From Incurvaria masculella (taxonomy: Eukaryota; Arthropoda; Insecta; Lepidoptera; Incurvariidae), in assembly GCA_946894095.1 (NCBI GenBank), contig OX335651.1, positions 10,314,501-10,378,500 of the forward strand: a stretch of 64,000 nt of DNA, read 5' to 3'. Positions 12,640-24,096 of the stretch are shown piece by piece (position 1 is the stretch's first letter; each line of letters starts with the position of its first letter). The notes beneath the pieces were generated by a model, which had not been told where the DNA came from, did not search any database, and worked only from the letters and a program-made list of their open reading frames with translations. Made by a program: the position numbers and the translations under genes.

Positions 12640-12870
12640 ACAGGCCAGCGGTCGCGGTGTCATTGACGGAGTCGAGACCTGCGCCGGCACTCAGGAGCAG
12701 CGGGAGCAGCAGCGGCGCCCACATCGCACCACCATGGCGACCCAACACGACCCCACGACCGCACACCCTCAGTCAACAACACACACCACTGCTTGCCTCG
12801 GGCACATATACCGGTCGCCGTTTATTTGTCTTCGGTGTTCGAAATTCAAAGCGAATCCGTTACGGCGACG
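12640..12870. other. GC-rich island, no gene assigned
   Basis: Strongly GC-rich and CpG-rich against AT-rich surroundings. Two overlapping plus-strand frames of about 130 codons (12482-12883, 12612-13016) cross it, but they read as low-complexity Gln/Arg/Thr with no recognisable domain. It may be a promoter or non-coding first exon. Confidence 0.35.
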
Positions 12871-13094
12871 TTGTTTTGTTTAGGTGTATCTGGGCGATAG
12901 ACAAATTTCAATTTCAACACAGAGTTCAAATTAATGAGTGTATGAGAGGAACCAAGACATTTCCTTCGAGTGATTATCATCATAATGATTACTTATTTAT
13001 ATCACGTTTTAATTAGAGATTCACTGATTTTAAAATATCCTATTGATAAAGCTATTTAAAAAATAGGGTAAAAATAGAGACGGATTTTCGCGGC

Positions 13095-13300
13095 AACATA
13101 CCCCGTCGGCACGCGAGCAATTCTGTGCCCGAATTGTGTTGTGTTGGCGCGTCGGATCGCGGCGCGAGAATGCGCGCGCATGTCGCACGGCGCGCATGCG
13201 CGGGACGAGGTAGACGGATGCGGCGCTCACGGGGTCGGTCGGGAGGCCCTTGCGCAATGCCTGGGACTCCGCCCGACCGAGCCCTCTACGTGGAATCAAA
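13095..13300. other. CpG-rich island, no gene assigned
   Basis: Dense CG dinucleotides (for example GGCGCGAGAATGCGCGCGCA), about 230 bases past another island and 1.8 kb upstream of the DCTN4 start. Open frames on both strands are a by-product of composition. Confidence 0.35.
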
Positions 13301-13744
13301 GATAAGATTGGGAAATGCATGAGGTGTTCTTTGCGCAGTAAAAGTGGAGCGTTGGTTTAACCACATTTTGAAACAAGTGACGCTGTGGATGTCACAATGG
13401 GTCCTTGTATTTAAAGAAATATTCACGGATATTGGTAAGATATGGACATAAGCATGGGCGGAGATCGACGATCAAAATGGTTCATAACGAAATGCACTTA
13501 ACCAATTAGAAAAAGAAATAATGTGGTGAATGAACTCGAAAGTCCTCGTGCCCCGAACACCTGGCAACTAAGGCGTCCTTTGGGAATGCGCTGCGTTGGG
13601 CTCATATGACGGTGGTTGTCATATTGCGTGCCCATGTCCAGCGTGAACCGTAAATTATTTTCTAACAATCAACAATGGTTGATAATAGATAAAAAATTCA
13701 GCAATTCACTAGGTTTTTTTCTAAACTATAACGAACTTTTTTTT

Positions 13745-13890
13745 TATGGAACCAGACATGGGTGACTTTCTGACTATAGGACCTTCCCTTCATGAGCACG
13801 GCTGCATTGAATGGACAATTTTTCATTGTCGCTTCAATCATTGTTTCATCCAATGCAGTGGTATCACCCGGGCAGGCTTAACCCTACCAA
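13745..13890 (-). mobile_element. SINE, 3' fragment
   Basis: Reverse match to the SINE tail: ACCTTCCCTTCATGAGCACG, CATTGTCGCTTCAATCATTG and CCCGGGCAGGCTTAACCC. Confidence 0.7.
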
Positions 13891-14149
13891 AGAATGCTGT
13901 AAAAAAATTCTCGAATGATATTTGTATTCTAATTAAGTAGCAAATATTTTAACTTGGATAACATACAACTGTGGTCTAATAAATAAATTATTACCTATTA
14001 CCATTTTTCAGAAAATCCAGTTGATTGATAGCATTCTATTGAACATAAATATATTCTTGTTCCATTGAGTACGTCATTTATTGTTTCAAATAACAATTCA
14101 ATACCTAATTCTATGGCCGCGCCATAGAAAATTATACATGTGCTAGATT

Positions 14150-14240
14150 CAACGAGAAAATAACCTCTTTTTTTATTTAGTAATTTTACTAAATAAAATT
14201 GCTAAATTACTAAATAAAATAAAGAGGTTTTTTCTCGTTG
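14150..14240. repeat. Foldback with about 35-bp arms
   Basis: CAACGAGAAAATAACCTC at left mirrors GAGGTTTTTTCTCGTTG at right, continuing through TATTTAGTAATTT / AAATTACTAAATA. The loop is about 15 bases. Confidence 0.8.
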
Positions 14241-14377
14241 GCCAGATTACACTCATATTAGTTCGTTGACATTTTCGTAAAGACAAGATTGGCGTGAAAT
14301 TTAAAATTTCACTCATATTTGGCTATCTTTAAAAATAATTTCCGAACTGCAAATTTTTTTTTTGTAATAGTTCCTTA

Positions 14378-14536
14378 GCCCCGGATGCACGAAGAGACGG
14401 CTAATTTGATCAATGTTCAAACACGTCACTTTTAGTAAACCGCATGGTGTTTCTTTCATGCTGTCCATACAAAGTGACGTGTTTATTCATACGTTGACGC
14501 TGATTTTGATGTTTTGTCCTTTCGTGAACTCGGCCC
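14378..14536. mobile_element. TIR element family, copy 2
   Basis: AGCCCCGGATGCACGAAGAG to CCTTTCGTGAACTCGGCCCT. The interior has its own inverted pair, AAACACGTCACTTTTAG / CAAAGTGACGTGTTTA. Confidence 0.65.
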
Positions 14537-15072
14537 TTAGACCCTCACCTACCGGTCCCAGCTACCAGCATATTCTACCAAACCTCCCAAAAGGTAAAAT
14601 GACCATAAGGAAAAGAGTGACTTTAGATTTTGTTATTAGGGCTGTCTTGGAGTCACAGGAAATCTCAGATTTGAAAATTTTAAGAAATTAATTATTTGTC
14701 CATTGGCCAAGGAATAATTTTGCACAGCCCTGAATCTGTTTGAGAAAAGTATATAGCAAGGCCGTGCTTTTGCTCCAATTGGCGGGGGCATTGAGTGCCC
14801 CAGATTAGTGGCAAATACGGTATTGTCGATTCTGTCAGTTAGAAAACTAACAATTCGAATCCAAGTACTTTTCGGACAACCCCACAAGGTTAGCGTAGAA
14901 TTCGGTATGCCTAAATCCGTTACCATAGAATACCGACAACGAACTAAAGTTCATCTGAGTCAAACTGTCAGGGAGCTGTCATGTGTCAATGTCTGTTGTG
15001 TCAGCCGATGGCTGGACTAAACTTCTGCTAATCGCGTGTTCTATCTACCAGCAAGAAATTTCGTTGCAGACG

Positions 15073-15201
15073 ATGGCGTACTTAATCCAGCCAGACTACG
15101 TGCGTTACTCGTGTTCGTGTGGAAAAAATAAACCGATAACTCATCTCTACTTCTGTCGGCATTGCCTCAAGATCCGCTGCGGATCCTGCATCTGCCATGA
15201 G
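15073..15201 (+). CDS. DCTN4: DCTN4 exon 1 (coding part, 43 codons)
   Basis: Begins [12 protein letters not shown] and carries the first cysteine cluster (CSCGK, FCRHC, CGSCIC). It ends on a complete codon (GAG) before the donor GTCAGT. The frame stays open past the donor into intron 1. Confidence 0.93.
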
Positions 15202-18200
15202 GTCAGTATTCATAGTTTCAGTATGTCACTGTCGATGGTATTAAAATGCCAGTGGGCTGGTCACGTCAGCCGAAGAGACGACGACCGTTGGAGTAACCGT
15301 ATCCTACACTGGCGGCCGTGGACAGGCAAACGAAGTGTGGGAAGACCACCCGCCAGGTGGGAAGACGACATCAAGTGCGTCGGCGGAAAGCAGTGGTTCC
15401 GTACCGCTGAGGGCCGGGAGGACTGGAGAAGGATTGGAGAGGCGTATGTCCAGCAGTGGACGCAAACACGCTGACTGACTGTCAGTCATGTCAGTACATG
15501 TCAGTACATGTTCAAACACGTAACTTATAGTGAACGGAATGGAGTTCCTTCCATGCTGTTGTGACATGTTTAATCGTACGTTGACGTTGATTTTGAAATG
15601 TTGTCCTTTCGTGCATTCGGCATAGAGGTGAAGAATGTATGGAGAAATAACTTACATACAACGAGCGCGCAAAAATGATGCCACGCTACTTAGTACATTA
15701 TATCGTCGTACACATTTGTAGCGCAGTGATGAAGACGGAGAAAAATTCAATTTGAAGTCTCCCAAATTGTTAGGTAAACTGATAATGATAAGAATTATTT
15801 TTAAATAAACCAGCAGGCCGTTACGTCATGCTTCATTCGTAATGATCTATTCAGCGAGAGCCGAAAGCAAAGAAATGTATGCCGAAACAAAGGCCAAATT
15901 CCTCCGGCGGCACAATTGACGTGTTGACACTTTTTTAGTTTCATCCCTTCTCCTGTAAATTCTTCACCTCCATGGCATTCGACCCTATATTAGCCTATAT
16001 GTCCCGGTTTGAGGCCCGTCTCTGCCTTGCGACCAGTTTACATCAGCATCCTGGTTTTATGAAAAAGATTCCAAAAAAGTCCACTCCAGTGAAAAATACA
16101 AAGGCAGCGTGGGTGAATAATAAAAGTGGGCTAATGTTTGGTATTTTAAGTCTACCCTGTGTAAGTAACTGTATGTAAGTGTACAGTATATTTCTTAAAC
16201 ATTAAGTGCGATGTATGTCTCTCTTTTATTTGGTTTGATAAAAAATAATTAATATGTTGTTGGCTGTTACAAAATCAGTTTCCATTACATGAATTAATTT
16301 AAAATTATTATAACATATATATATATAGACATGCTATCAAAACCTGTTTGTTGATTAATAAAATATCATCAATTTAATGAAAAAAGCAAAATAAATATTT
16401 TTTCTCGAATGTAATGTAAATCACTAATTTTCCAAGCTGCACTCAATGTCTAACATCACACAGCATGCTTGTTGGGACTGGCACAATATTAAATAAACAA
16501 AAATGAAAGAAATAGGATTTTAGCCAACATTATAACAGTGCCTTATACCTTTGCCGTTTTCACTAACCCATTCCCAAACCCAGTCCAAAACCTATCCAAG
16601 TCCCTCCTTTAACAACAAGATATGTTAACTTTCAGGCCAACATGAACTTACAGGCAAATGTTAACCATCAAGTCTCATACCAGTGCATCATTTTGAATTA
16701 GATTTCCTATTTCTTGACGTTTAAGTCAGTTGTTGAATAATTTCCATAGTATTTGTGTTGTTTTGTTATGTCAGTATAGCAGCCCTGCTATGTCGAAGGT
16801 TTGCAAGCACAGAACAGGGCTATGCCCAACATCAATTCTTACCCTATTTAGTCACTGCGCTGAACCCTTAAAATTAATTATAAATTTTAAACATGCCTCC
16901 AGGTGGACTCCCACTACTGCGCGAACTGTCTGGAAAACATGCCCTCGTCGGAGGCACGGCTCAAAAAGAACCGCTGCATCAGTTGCTTCGACTGCCCGAG
17001 CTGCTTCCACACTCTGTCAACACGCGCGACCATGTCCTCTCAGCCGCGCGCGCCACCTGCCGAGGGTGGCGAGCCAGCGGAGCCCAAGCAGCCCAAGAAG
17101 ATGTACTACCTGTCCTGCTTCAACTGCCGGTGGACATCGAGGGATGTCGGCATACCGGACCAACCCGTAGGTGAGACGTTGAGCAATATCTTTCTGAGTT
17201 GCAGCATTTCGTCATGAATGGTCCATAATTCGGAAACCAAGTATTACATTACATAAGACATCTATTATTTAAGCTTTTTGAAACCAGTATGCCACCACTC
17301 TTTGTTTTAACTGGATTTTATTGCAAAGCATGGTGCCTACGCATCAAGTGGAAATGTGTTCATTTATGTTCACAAATTGTTTAAAAGTTATAAAGATGTC
17401 CGGACACTCAACTTAAGCAGCCACTGGGTGAGAGGGCATCTTATTCCAGTTCTTGAAAAAATAAAACGAAAACAATGTCTATTGGTAGATTTTAGAAGAA
17501 ATTCAAAAAAGCCTATTGCCACTAAAACAAGTGATATTGATTTTATTTTTTATTTCTATAAGATCTGGAATAAGCTGGCCTCTCACCAAGTGCCCGCTTG
17601 ACATTGAGTTTCGGGACAACCTGTATAATGGACATAATACCCAAACATGAACACAACAGCTTACGCTGCTTGTTCATCGAATAAATAAATAATAACAACA
17701 TCAACGAAACAACAAGGCTTCTAATTCCAGTTTGATTTTCATAGCAAGTGTAGGCATTAAGTTTATGCATACGGTGGTTGGTTGCAGCATCGGGCGGATG
17801 GCCGGAGCGCCTGAATAAGTACGCGCAGCGCGTGTCGAGTATTCATGAGTACTACAAAGCGCTCGCACTGCAGGAGAAGCAAGAGAAGCAAGAACGGGAG
17901 CGCAAGAAGTTCGGATTACGTGGAAAATACCACACACTTACGGTATCAGCTCTCATATGTACCACACATAGTATGAATGGCAGCATGACTCAACTGTAAA
18001 CTAAAACTATTAAAAATACTGCTACCATAAAATATCCAAGTAAATAAAATACTTTACTACAGTACCTAGCAGCATAGTAGTAATTTGACTAGACTGTTTT
18101 CTTATTATCCAAGATTACCTCAACCGAAACAACAGAAATTGGTTATTTGCCTACCATACTGCAGCTGCGTCCTGATACTGCGTACCAGAATTGGTTTATT

Positions 18201-21200
18201 TGCTATTGGTTTACACCCTTTTAATGTGCATAGGTAAACATGCTTTCTGTCGGCCAATCTCTTCGCGTTTACTAGTCATAGACTTGCACTGATCAAAATA
18301 TCAGTGATCATCCTGCTGATTACTGTAGTTTCGTAATGATGCATTCCTGCACTAGACTTAATTTCCACATATGTATTATCGTCCGTTTGGACTTGATAAA
18401 ATAGTGTGATTTTTTTCTGAGCATAGTAAATTTTAAATTAGTATACTTTTAACTTCGTTACGCTCAAGCTGAATGGCTCAGCAGTGGAAGTTTTGTCTGG
18501 TGGATTACATATCGCAGAGACCAGACGTTTCTGCTTCCATAACTGCCTCTTTCTATTGTAGTTACTGCTAAATATGTATTTATAGAACTAAGCTAATTAT
18601 ATTTTTATTGTGGATTTATTTTTGGCAAACATGAAGCAGCGGCACCTAAACTGCAATATTTAAAGATAGTTGTAGTAGGGATTTGTCTAAAAACCAGCTT
18701 TGTAGTTTTCTGCGAGACAGCTGAGATTGATCCCATTTGTCACACATTTAAGATGTCTACAAGAGAATGCAATGTTTAATTGTTTTTAGTTTAGTTTTTC
18801 ATGTTCATTACTCGTTTGTACTCATGTGTTGTGCAAATAAATTGTCTTATTCTTATTCTTAAATAAATTCCCATGAATGACATGCATTACAATAATTATT
18901 GGGCCTGAAAATGCCCATAAGCTTACAAACATAGCTAGGAAGTCATTTGAAGACTACTTTGCCCACTTGCTTGATTGTTTGCGTCTTCTAACAGTATTCC
19001 ATCAATATCTGTGTCTGCACATTTATCTTTAAAAAAATAAACAAAACCGAGCGAAATGAGAGCAAAACTAAAATCTTCATACACATATTGGTTTCTCTAG
19101 TTTAAAGTAGAATATTTTTTTCAAAAAAAGTGAAATATCAAGTAACAATAATCGAGTTACTTAATAATTTGAGCAATGGTTTTAAATAATTTCCTAAATA
19201 GGTATTTCTGGGGAGCGAAATTTTCTGATGCCTTATGGGCCCACCTTAATAAAAAAATCTTGATTAGGACAAGATCGGCCTGACGGGTGCGATGGCTCGC
19301 AACATTGCGGGTCTCAGCTCCAGTGACTACAGCTCCTTAACTTCGTCCAAGTTCACGCACGCCGTGGCCAGCGAAGTAGTCAACGACCTTCCTGCTGACA
19401 TTTTCACCAAGGAAGTAAATCTCAAACAAAGTAAGTGTTTTGATCCGACCAATGGTCTTTCTCCTTTGCTAATTTAAATACAGAACTTGTTATCACTGAA
19501 GGCTTATTTCTATCTAAATTTAAGAAGATGGAGGATTCTCGCACTGTAACTCGTTCAGTGTAAAGAATTTTGCATCCATAGACTCGTTACATAGGTATCA
19601 ACAGGTTTACAGGATTTACCCCACCACCTAATGAGGGGACTTACAGTTTTAAGTGGAATCTGAACCACGGCCATCCACAACGTTGGAACTGTCACCCATC
19701 CTGACCGCGACCTCGCCCAGTGTTGCTTAAACTCGATGATTGAACATCAAGGCTGACATTGTTAAATTGGCAATTGCAATTCAATAACTGATCTGGTTTA
19801 CAAGCCGATTTCTATAAACTTGATAAATGTGTGTGCAGTAACCAACATGGCGCAGCGGCTAGCTGTGGCAGAGTGGCAGCCAGCGACTGTGGACCGTCTT
19901 CACCCCATTCCCAAGTTGCTGAGCATCAAACGCTCGCAGCGCTGTCGCTCGTGTGATCACAACCTCACTAAGCCGGAGTACAACCCGGGCTCCATCAAAT
20001 TTAAGATCGAGCTGTTGGCGTAGTGAGTTTTTCGTAATTTGTGTGGTAATGTTTGATTTTGTTTTACGGCTTTTAAAATTCATGAGTGTACTCGAATGAA
20101 GAAACAACAATTTAACAAACAAAATAATATTTACGAGCTTGTTGTTGATGAACACTTGGAGTTTTTCTTATAATAATTCTTTGTACACAACGGACAATAC
20201 TATTTGGAGATGCAAAACGCCATCCCTCCGTCATCATTCTACCATCCCTTAAAGCGGTTAAGGCTGGGAATGCATCTGTTCACTGTCTGCAATACTCCAA
20301 TAAGAATGGTCCTGTTGAGCCTTTATCTAAATGGTCAGAGACCTGTTGAAACAACCTGAGCCTCTATTACGACTGACACATCACTATATCGCTTCGATAA
20401 CCTATTTTGCTAGCTTGCACTTACACTAGCATTTGAGGGAAATATGAAAATCCATGGGCGGGCACTAGTGTAAGCACGCGAAATCGATTATCGAATTGAT
20501 TTAGTGATGAGTAGCGCGTATCTCGTAACACGACTGGAGTCCTTCAAACATGTTGTGAAGAAGCATTTTGCCGACTGGTTTTTTAAGGCCCTCAAAAATT
20601 TCGAAAGACAATGGAGTCTGGTGCATCTTAGGTGAGCGCCTGAAATACATCATTTTCTCCGATTTACTTAGAAAAGTATGTGAAATTGAGCATTTTCTAA
20701 TTGGCGTAATGGGAGTATCTCTAAATAATCTTAATTGTTTCCATCTTTGTCGACTCATAAGGCTGCATAAGAATACATTTAAATTAATTCAAGATGCCCA
20801 TATATAGTTCTAACATTTCTTGAATTTGTTTCAGCTACCATGTGCCAGAAATAAGAATAATATCATGCGAACCTCTAAAACCTGGCAGTAAATCCGCTTT
20901 ACTACTCAAGTTTTCGAATCCGACGGGATATGAAATGACTTTCCGACTTCTGCCACTCAACGCTCAACAACCTGAGACCGCTGAAGTGGAAGTCGAAAAG
21001 AGCGAGGAAGAAGAATCTGAAGAAAAAAAGGTATGAGAAATTGAAACAGTAAGTTAAACAATATGTTCGAAACTTAACGATTCTGAGGTAGATAACTATC
21101 TACGTTTGACTTCCTCTTATTAATAAGCAAACATGTCGGACGTGCAACTTATTTTCGCCCTGGGAATGGCATTGATTTTGCATCAAATCTTTACATGAGT

Positions 21201-23064
21201 TCCGAATCATGGAACATACCACATGGCAACTAGGTGCCATGCCAGGACCTTCCGGCTGATGGCCGCTTCGACCATCATACATTCAATGCGATGGTACCAA
21301 TGCAGGCGGGATCAACCCTACCACCTAGAAGGGGACCTACGGTTTTACGTGGAATCCAAACCACAGGCAGCCTCAACGGTTGTAAATGGTTACCCATCCA
21401 GAACCCAACCGCGCTCAGAGGTGCTTCACCCAGCTTGTCGAATCGCAAGGCTTCGCCTCACTGGGCTACCAAGGCTGGCGGTGTGATTTGTGAATATGAT
21501 TTAATTTAAGGTCAAAAAGGACAAATACCCCCTCACCACTTGCTCACCCTCATCTTCAGGAAGAGCCGGCGAAGGTGTGCGAGCGTGTGGGCGAGGTGAT
21601 AGCGAGCAACGCCGAGCTGCAGGTGCCGGAGGCGCGGCTCACGCTGGCGCAGCGCGACGACGCCGCCGAGTATGACGAGGACGCAAGCTCCTACAACGAC
21701 CATCCAGAGTATGTACATGAGCCAACTATTGAGTTGCACTATCTGCACAGGATGGTGCCGTGGCAGGAATGGGGCTCGCTAAACGTCGGGTGGCGGGCAT
21801 CTTGCACTACTGCCTATCTTTTATGTATTTTTAATCACTTAAGCTATAGATTTCTTGACTACTTAACGTTAAACGTTTTTGGAATGTGCATAAAATTCGT
21901 TTAAAATTCACATGAATAATGGATTACCCCTGCCTCCATATTACCTGTCAAGCCTGTCTAATACCGCCATTGAAAATAGAATGTTCAATTGTATTTTTTT
22001 AGTATATTTGTGTACTTGTTAATTTAAGTCATTTAAAATAATACTATGCCTAATATTTTTACGAAACTGTCGACGGAACGGTCAAAGTAAATAAATAAAT
22101 AAATAAATAAAATAAATAAATGCTGGGAGGCATTGTCGATGCTGCCGCTTTTTCTACAAAAAAATATTTATTTTATTTTATTTTATTCTATTTGGGAAAT
22201 CAACAGCTTACATATCTAGTACAATTTTGAAAATTAAAATTACCTTAAACTAAAGCCAATTAAATCCAATTAAAATTAACTTCTGTAATCTAAAGTGTTA
22301 TCATTCACTGCCTGTTTGTTATTTGGCATTCGGCACCCTACACTTGAAATTGTAAAAAACATTGGTATTTTATACATGTTCATACTATACATACACAACA
22401 GACACCGCTTACAGAGTGGTTTGAGAGTTTGATATACAAACATTTCGTCGCACTCGGGACATACAGGCGTATCTCACAATTATAGCTTTTATATAGATAT
22501 ATAGAATACATATATTAATTTATTTGCTCTATTATTTATGTTTAAACTCTTAGCAAAGCCTGTTAAGAAGGTTATTTTTACAGCATCATTGCAGTAAATT
22601 AAAATTATATACACAGTATTCAGTAAAATATGAAATAAAACAGAGAAACTATCACTTTTTCAACTCTACTGAAAATTTAATAAAAATGAGATACGCCTGT
22701 ACATCCCGGGTGCGACGATTTATGCTTGATAATAAAATTCTAGCTGCACAAAATCAAAATTATATATTTTTTTTTTGTAATGTTATATTAACCTATCTAT
22801 AAGCAAAACGACTCGATGAGTAAAATTAAAAATACATTAAATTTAAGCCTGGTGCTGTGGCGCAAGTCCAACAAGATGGCTCTGCGGCTTTCGGTGCTCG
22901 TGGCACCGGACCTCCAGAGCGGCGTCGAGGTGACCAGCGGCTTCCTCGTGGAGTACTCGTACACGAACACGGTGCCGCCCACTGCCGCCAACCTGCCGCG
23001 CCAGCCGCAGGAGCACACGCTCACTGCGGCTGTGCACGTCGCACTAGGCAATGTCGCCTGTTGA
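15073..23064 (+). CDS. DCTN4: Dynactin subunit 4 (p62), eight exons
   Basis: Dynactin p62 sits at the pointed end of the dynactin shoulder and actin-like filament, where it helps couple cytoplasmic dynein to cargo. Coding exons are 15073-15201, 16903-17170, 17788-17942, 19268-19430, 19839-20022, 20835-21030, 21560-21708 and 22848-23064. They join in phase to 486 residues; the human protein is about 460. The N-terminal half has the family's cysteine pairs: C14/C16, C28/C31, C36/C39/C41, C49/C52, C68/C71, C74/C77 and C115/C118, then the WTSRDVG motif (residues 120-126). A basic, coiled-coil-like stretch follows at 157-176. RCRSC (273-277) with KPEYNP is the second conserved block, and the beta-rich C-terminus follows. 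The ATG context (ACG before ATGG) is favourable. All introns are GT..AG. Introns carry RTE, SINE and MITE insertions. Family identity is certain; the start of exon 8 is the least certain border. Confidence 0.95.
15244..15490 (+). mobile_element. RTE-type LINE 3' fragment in DCTN4 intron 1
   Basis: Encodes [19 protein letters not shown], then [13 protein letters not shown] and [15 protein letters not shown], the C-terminal tail of RTE-like reverse transcriptases. A TGAC-rich 3' end (TGACTGACTGTCAGTCATG) follows, as expected for the short tandem-repeat tails of this clade. It begins only about 43 bases after the exon 1 donor and lies in the same frame as exon 1. Confidence 0.85.
15505..15620. 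mobile_element. TIR element family, copy 3 (DCTN4 intron 1)
   Basis: ATGTTCAAACACGTAACTTA to TTGTCCTTTCGTGCATTCGG. The left end is lost against the RTE fragment tail. Confidence 0.6.
15625..15970. mobile_element. TIR element in DCTN4 intron 1
   Basis: GAGGTGAAGAATGTATGGAG at left and TTCTCCTGTAAATTCTTCACCTC (15948-15970) at right are inverted repeats of about 22 bases enclosing about 300 bases. Only one copy was seen. Confidence 0.6.
16903..17170 (+). CDS. DCTN4: DCTN4 exon 2
   Basis: The acceptor is CCTCCAG; the exon opens [13 protein letters not shown] and continues through [15 protein letters not shown] to [13 protein letters not shown] proline/glutamate-rich insert (about residues 90-108) is probably a loop that varies between species. 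It ends in phase 1 at a GTGAGA donor. Base composition is markedly GC-richer than the introns. Confidence 0.95.
17421..17593. mobile_element. Foldback element in DCTN4 intron 2
   Basis: CTGGGTGAGAGGGCATCTTA at left pairs with TAAGCTGGCCTCTCACCAAG at right (about 27 bases, few mismatches), with an AT-rich core. Confidence 0.6.
17788..17942 (+). CDS. DCTN4: DCTN4 exon 3
   Basis: Opens after GGTTGCAG and restores the codon to give [16 protein letters not shown], matching the SGGW..P block of the family. It then runs into [19 protein letters not shown], a charged coiled-coil-like helix. It ends in phase 0 at GTATCA. Confidence 0.94.
18780..18872 (+). mobile_element. LINE-like 3' tail in DCTN4 intron 3
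   Basis: GTGTTGTGCAAATAAATTGT followed by TCTTATTCTTATTCTT resembles an A/T microsatellite-ended LINE 3' terminus. No coding part remains. Confidence 0.45.
19268..19430 (+). CDS. DCTN4: DCTN4 exon 4
   Basis: The acceptor is TTGATTAG; the product opens [17 protein letters not shown], matching the DKYGLGTRLQ..AGLS segment of vertebrate p62. A serine-rich stretch and a variable linker follow. It ends in phase 1 at a strong GTAAGT donor. Confidence 0.93.
19610..19745 (-). mobile_element. SINE middle fragment in DCTN4 intron 4
   Basis: Reverse match to the SINE body (CACCTAATGAGGGGACTTAC, AAGTGGAATCTGAACCACGG). Both the tRNA head and the tail are missing. Confidence 0.6.
19839..20022 (+). CDS. 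DCTN4: DCTN4 exon 5
   Basis: The acceptor is GTGTGCAG. It encodes [20 protein letters not shown], then [13 protein letters not shown]: the most conserved C-terminal-half motif of p62, with one CxxC pair. It ends in phase 2 at GTGAGT. Confidence 0.95.
20835..21030 (+). CDS. DCTN4: DCTN4 exon 6
   Basis: The acceptor is TTGTTTCAG. It completes a Tyr codon and gives YHVPEIRII, matching the family's YIPEVRIM, then [17 protein letters not shown], a beta-strand pair. It ends with an acidic tail ([15 protein letters not shown]) in phase 0 at GTATGA. Confidence 0.94.
21185..21482 (-). mobile_element. SINE in DCTN4 intron 6
   Basis: Reversed copy with body motifs GGTGCCATGCCAGGACCTTC and GGGGACCTACGGTTTTACG. 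On the minus strand it has a tRNA-like head of a different type, with box A-like TGGTAGCCCAG and box B-like GCGATTCGACAAG. The same body therefore occurs with at least two heads in this window. Confidence 0.75.
21560..21708 (+). CDS. DCTN4: DCTN4 exon 7
   Basis: The acceptor is CATCTTCAG. It encodes the [20 protein letters not shown] strand, then [11 protein letters not shown], aligning with the family's DAAAEYDE motif. It ends in phase 2 at GTATGT, after HP and the first two bases of Asp. Strongly GC-rich. Confidence 0.92.
22090..22122 (+). repeat. AAAT microsatellite in DCTN4 intron 7
   Basis: About eight AAAT units with one slip. It follows CGACGGAACGGTCAAAGT and is probably the tail of a decayed retroelement. 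Confidence 0.85.
22445..22718. mobile_element. MITE with about 29-bp terminal repeats, copy A (DCTN4 intron 7)
   Basis: The ends TCGCACTCGGGACATACAGG and its imperfect reverse CCTGTACATCCCGGGTGCGA frame an AT-rich core. It lies 129 bases before the last DCTN4 exon. Confidence 0.8.
22848..23064 (+). CDS. DCTN4: DCTN4 exon 8 (last)
   Basis: The acceptor ATTTAAG has a poor polypyrimidine tract. It was chosen because it completes D415 and gives [15 protein letters not shown], matching D..IAFRKANKVGIF of the family. The exon continues to the stop at 23062-23064 (ending LGNVAC). An AATAAA at 23871-23876 is one possible poly(A) signal for a 3' UTR of about 0.8 kb. Confidence 0.88.
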
Positions 23065-24096
23065 CAATACTCCGTGGAGCGGTAGTGGTGATTCAAAGTT
23101 ATCCCTATTTCGGCCTAGCTCTGATGGCCTTCCGTGTCTCACTTGATAGGAGAATTTGGGTAAATTTTCGGTTTGTGATGTTCACGTTTTCTATGCACAG
23201 GGACTTTATTTTAGATTGGTTTGTAGATCTCTTTTCAAAGGAGAATGGGTAATGAGTACCAAATTAAACGTGTCTCATTTAAAAGGTTTTCACGACTATT
23301 TGCTTAACGTCATTTTAGTGCAAGGTGTTTATTAAGAATACAGGAAGGCGCTCCAGCTGTATTCTTTTCTGAATTGAGAATCCCTCCGTCCCCAACCCAT
23401 GGGTTTATACACCCGCTACTCGCAAACTTCGGAAATCCGAATTTCTGGATCGAATCGACTAACATTATTGTCCGATTGCACTCGAGTACACCTCCGCTAC
23501 TTAGTCCCATAGCAACATTTGATGTCCTCATCCAGACCTTCAAAATGAGTCATATTTAATTTGTGTCCGCCCCAGGTACTCTGCCCATTAATTTAGTCAA
23601 TTCTCCTTTAATAAGGCACAAGTGATAAGAGGTGTATGGTGTACAGGAGTCAATCGAGAGTGGATTGCAGAAACAAAAAAAAAAAAACTACCCTGCACCG
23701 CTGCCGCTTATCTTTTATCACCCATTGTGTCCCCGTAAATTTTATGATCTCAATTATTATGTTTCTACCATGACACATGGTTAAAAATTATGCAGTTCTT
23801 TTATCATCGAGACTACTTCATAGCATTTTGGGATCAATATCATTCTAAAATGAATCATCATTTGAGCTATAATAAAATGGGGGAGGTGCTGCTTGTGTGG
23901 AATAATGCTGATTTAACGGTAACCCTTGCAGCTTAACTATGTTTACAAAGCTGTCTGCAAACACGCTTATTTTCGTATGTGTATTATTTATTATTTAAGT
24001 GTAAAGTAATTTTATTACTTATCGTATGTGTATATGATGCATATTATTTTAAATAAAAAGTAGTTAACTTAAAAAAAAATCGTGAAAAATATCAAA

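Noticed and set aside
12482..12883. 133-codon plus frame
   Set aside because: Composition-driven frame through a CpG-rich island; no recognisable protein segment.
14636..14926. 96-codon minus frame with a phrase faintly like LINE reverse transcriptase (WIRIVSFLTDR)
   Set aside because: The resemblance is a few residues only and no catalytic box is present.
16730..17174. Overlapping plus-strand frames over DCTN4 exon 2
   Set aside because: They read the same GC-rich exon in other frames; only the frame from 16903 joins the flanking exons in phase and matches p62.
22857..23252. 131-codon frame and minus-strand frames over DCTN4 exon 8
   Set aside because: Shadow frames of the GC-rich last exon.
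23310..23543. 77-codon minus frame past DCTN4
   Set aside because: Lies in the probable 3' UTR; no domain, no second copy.
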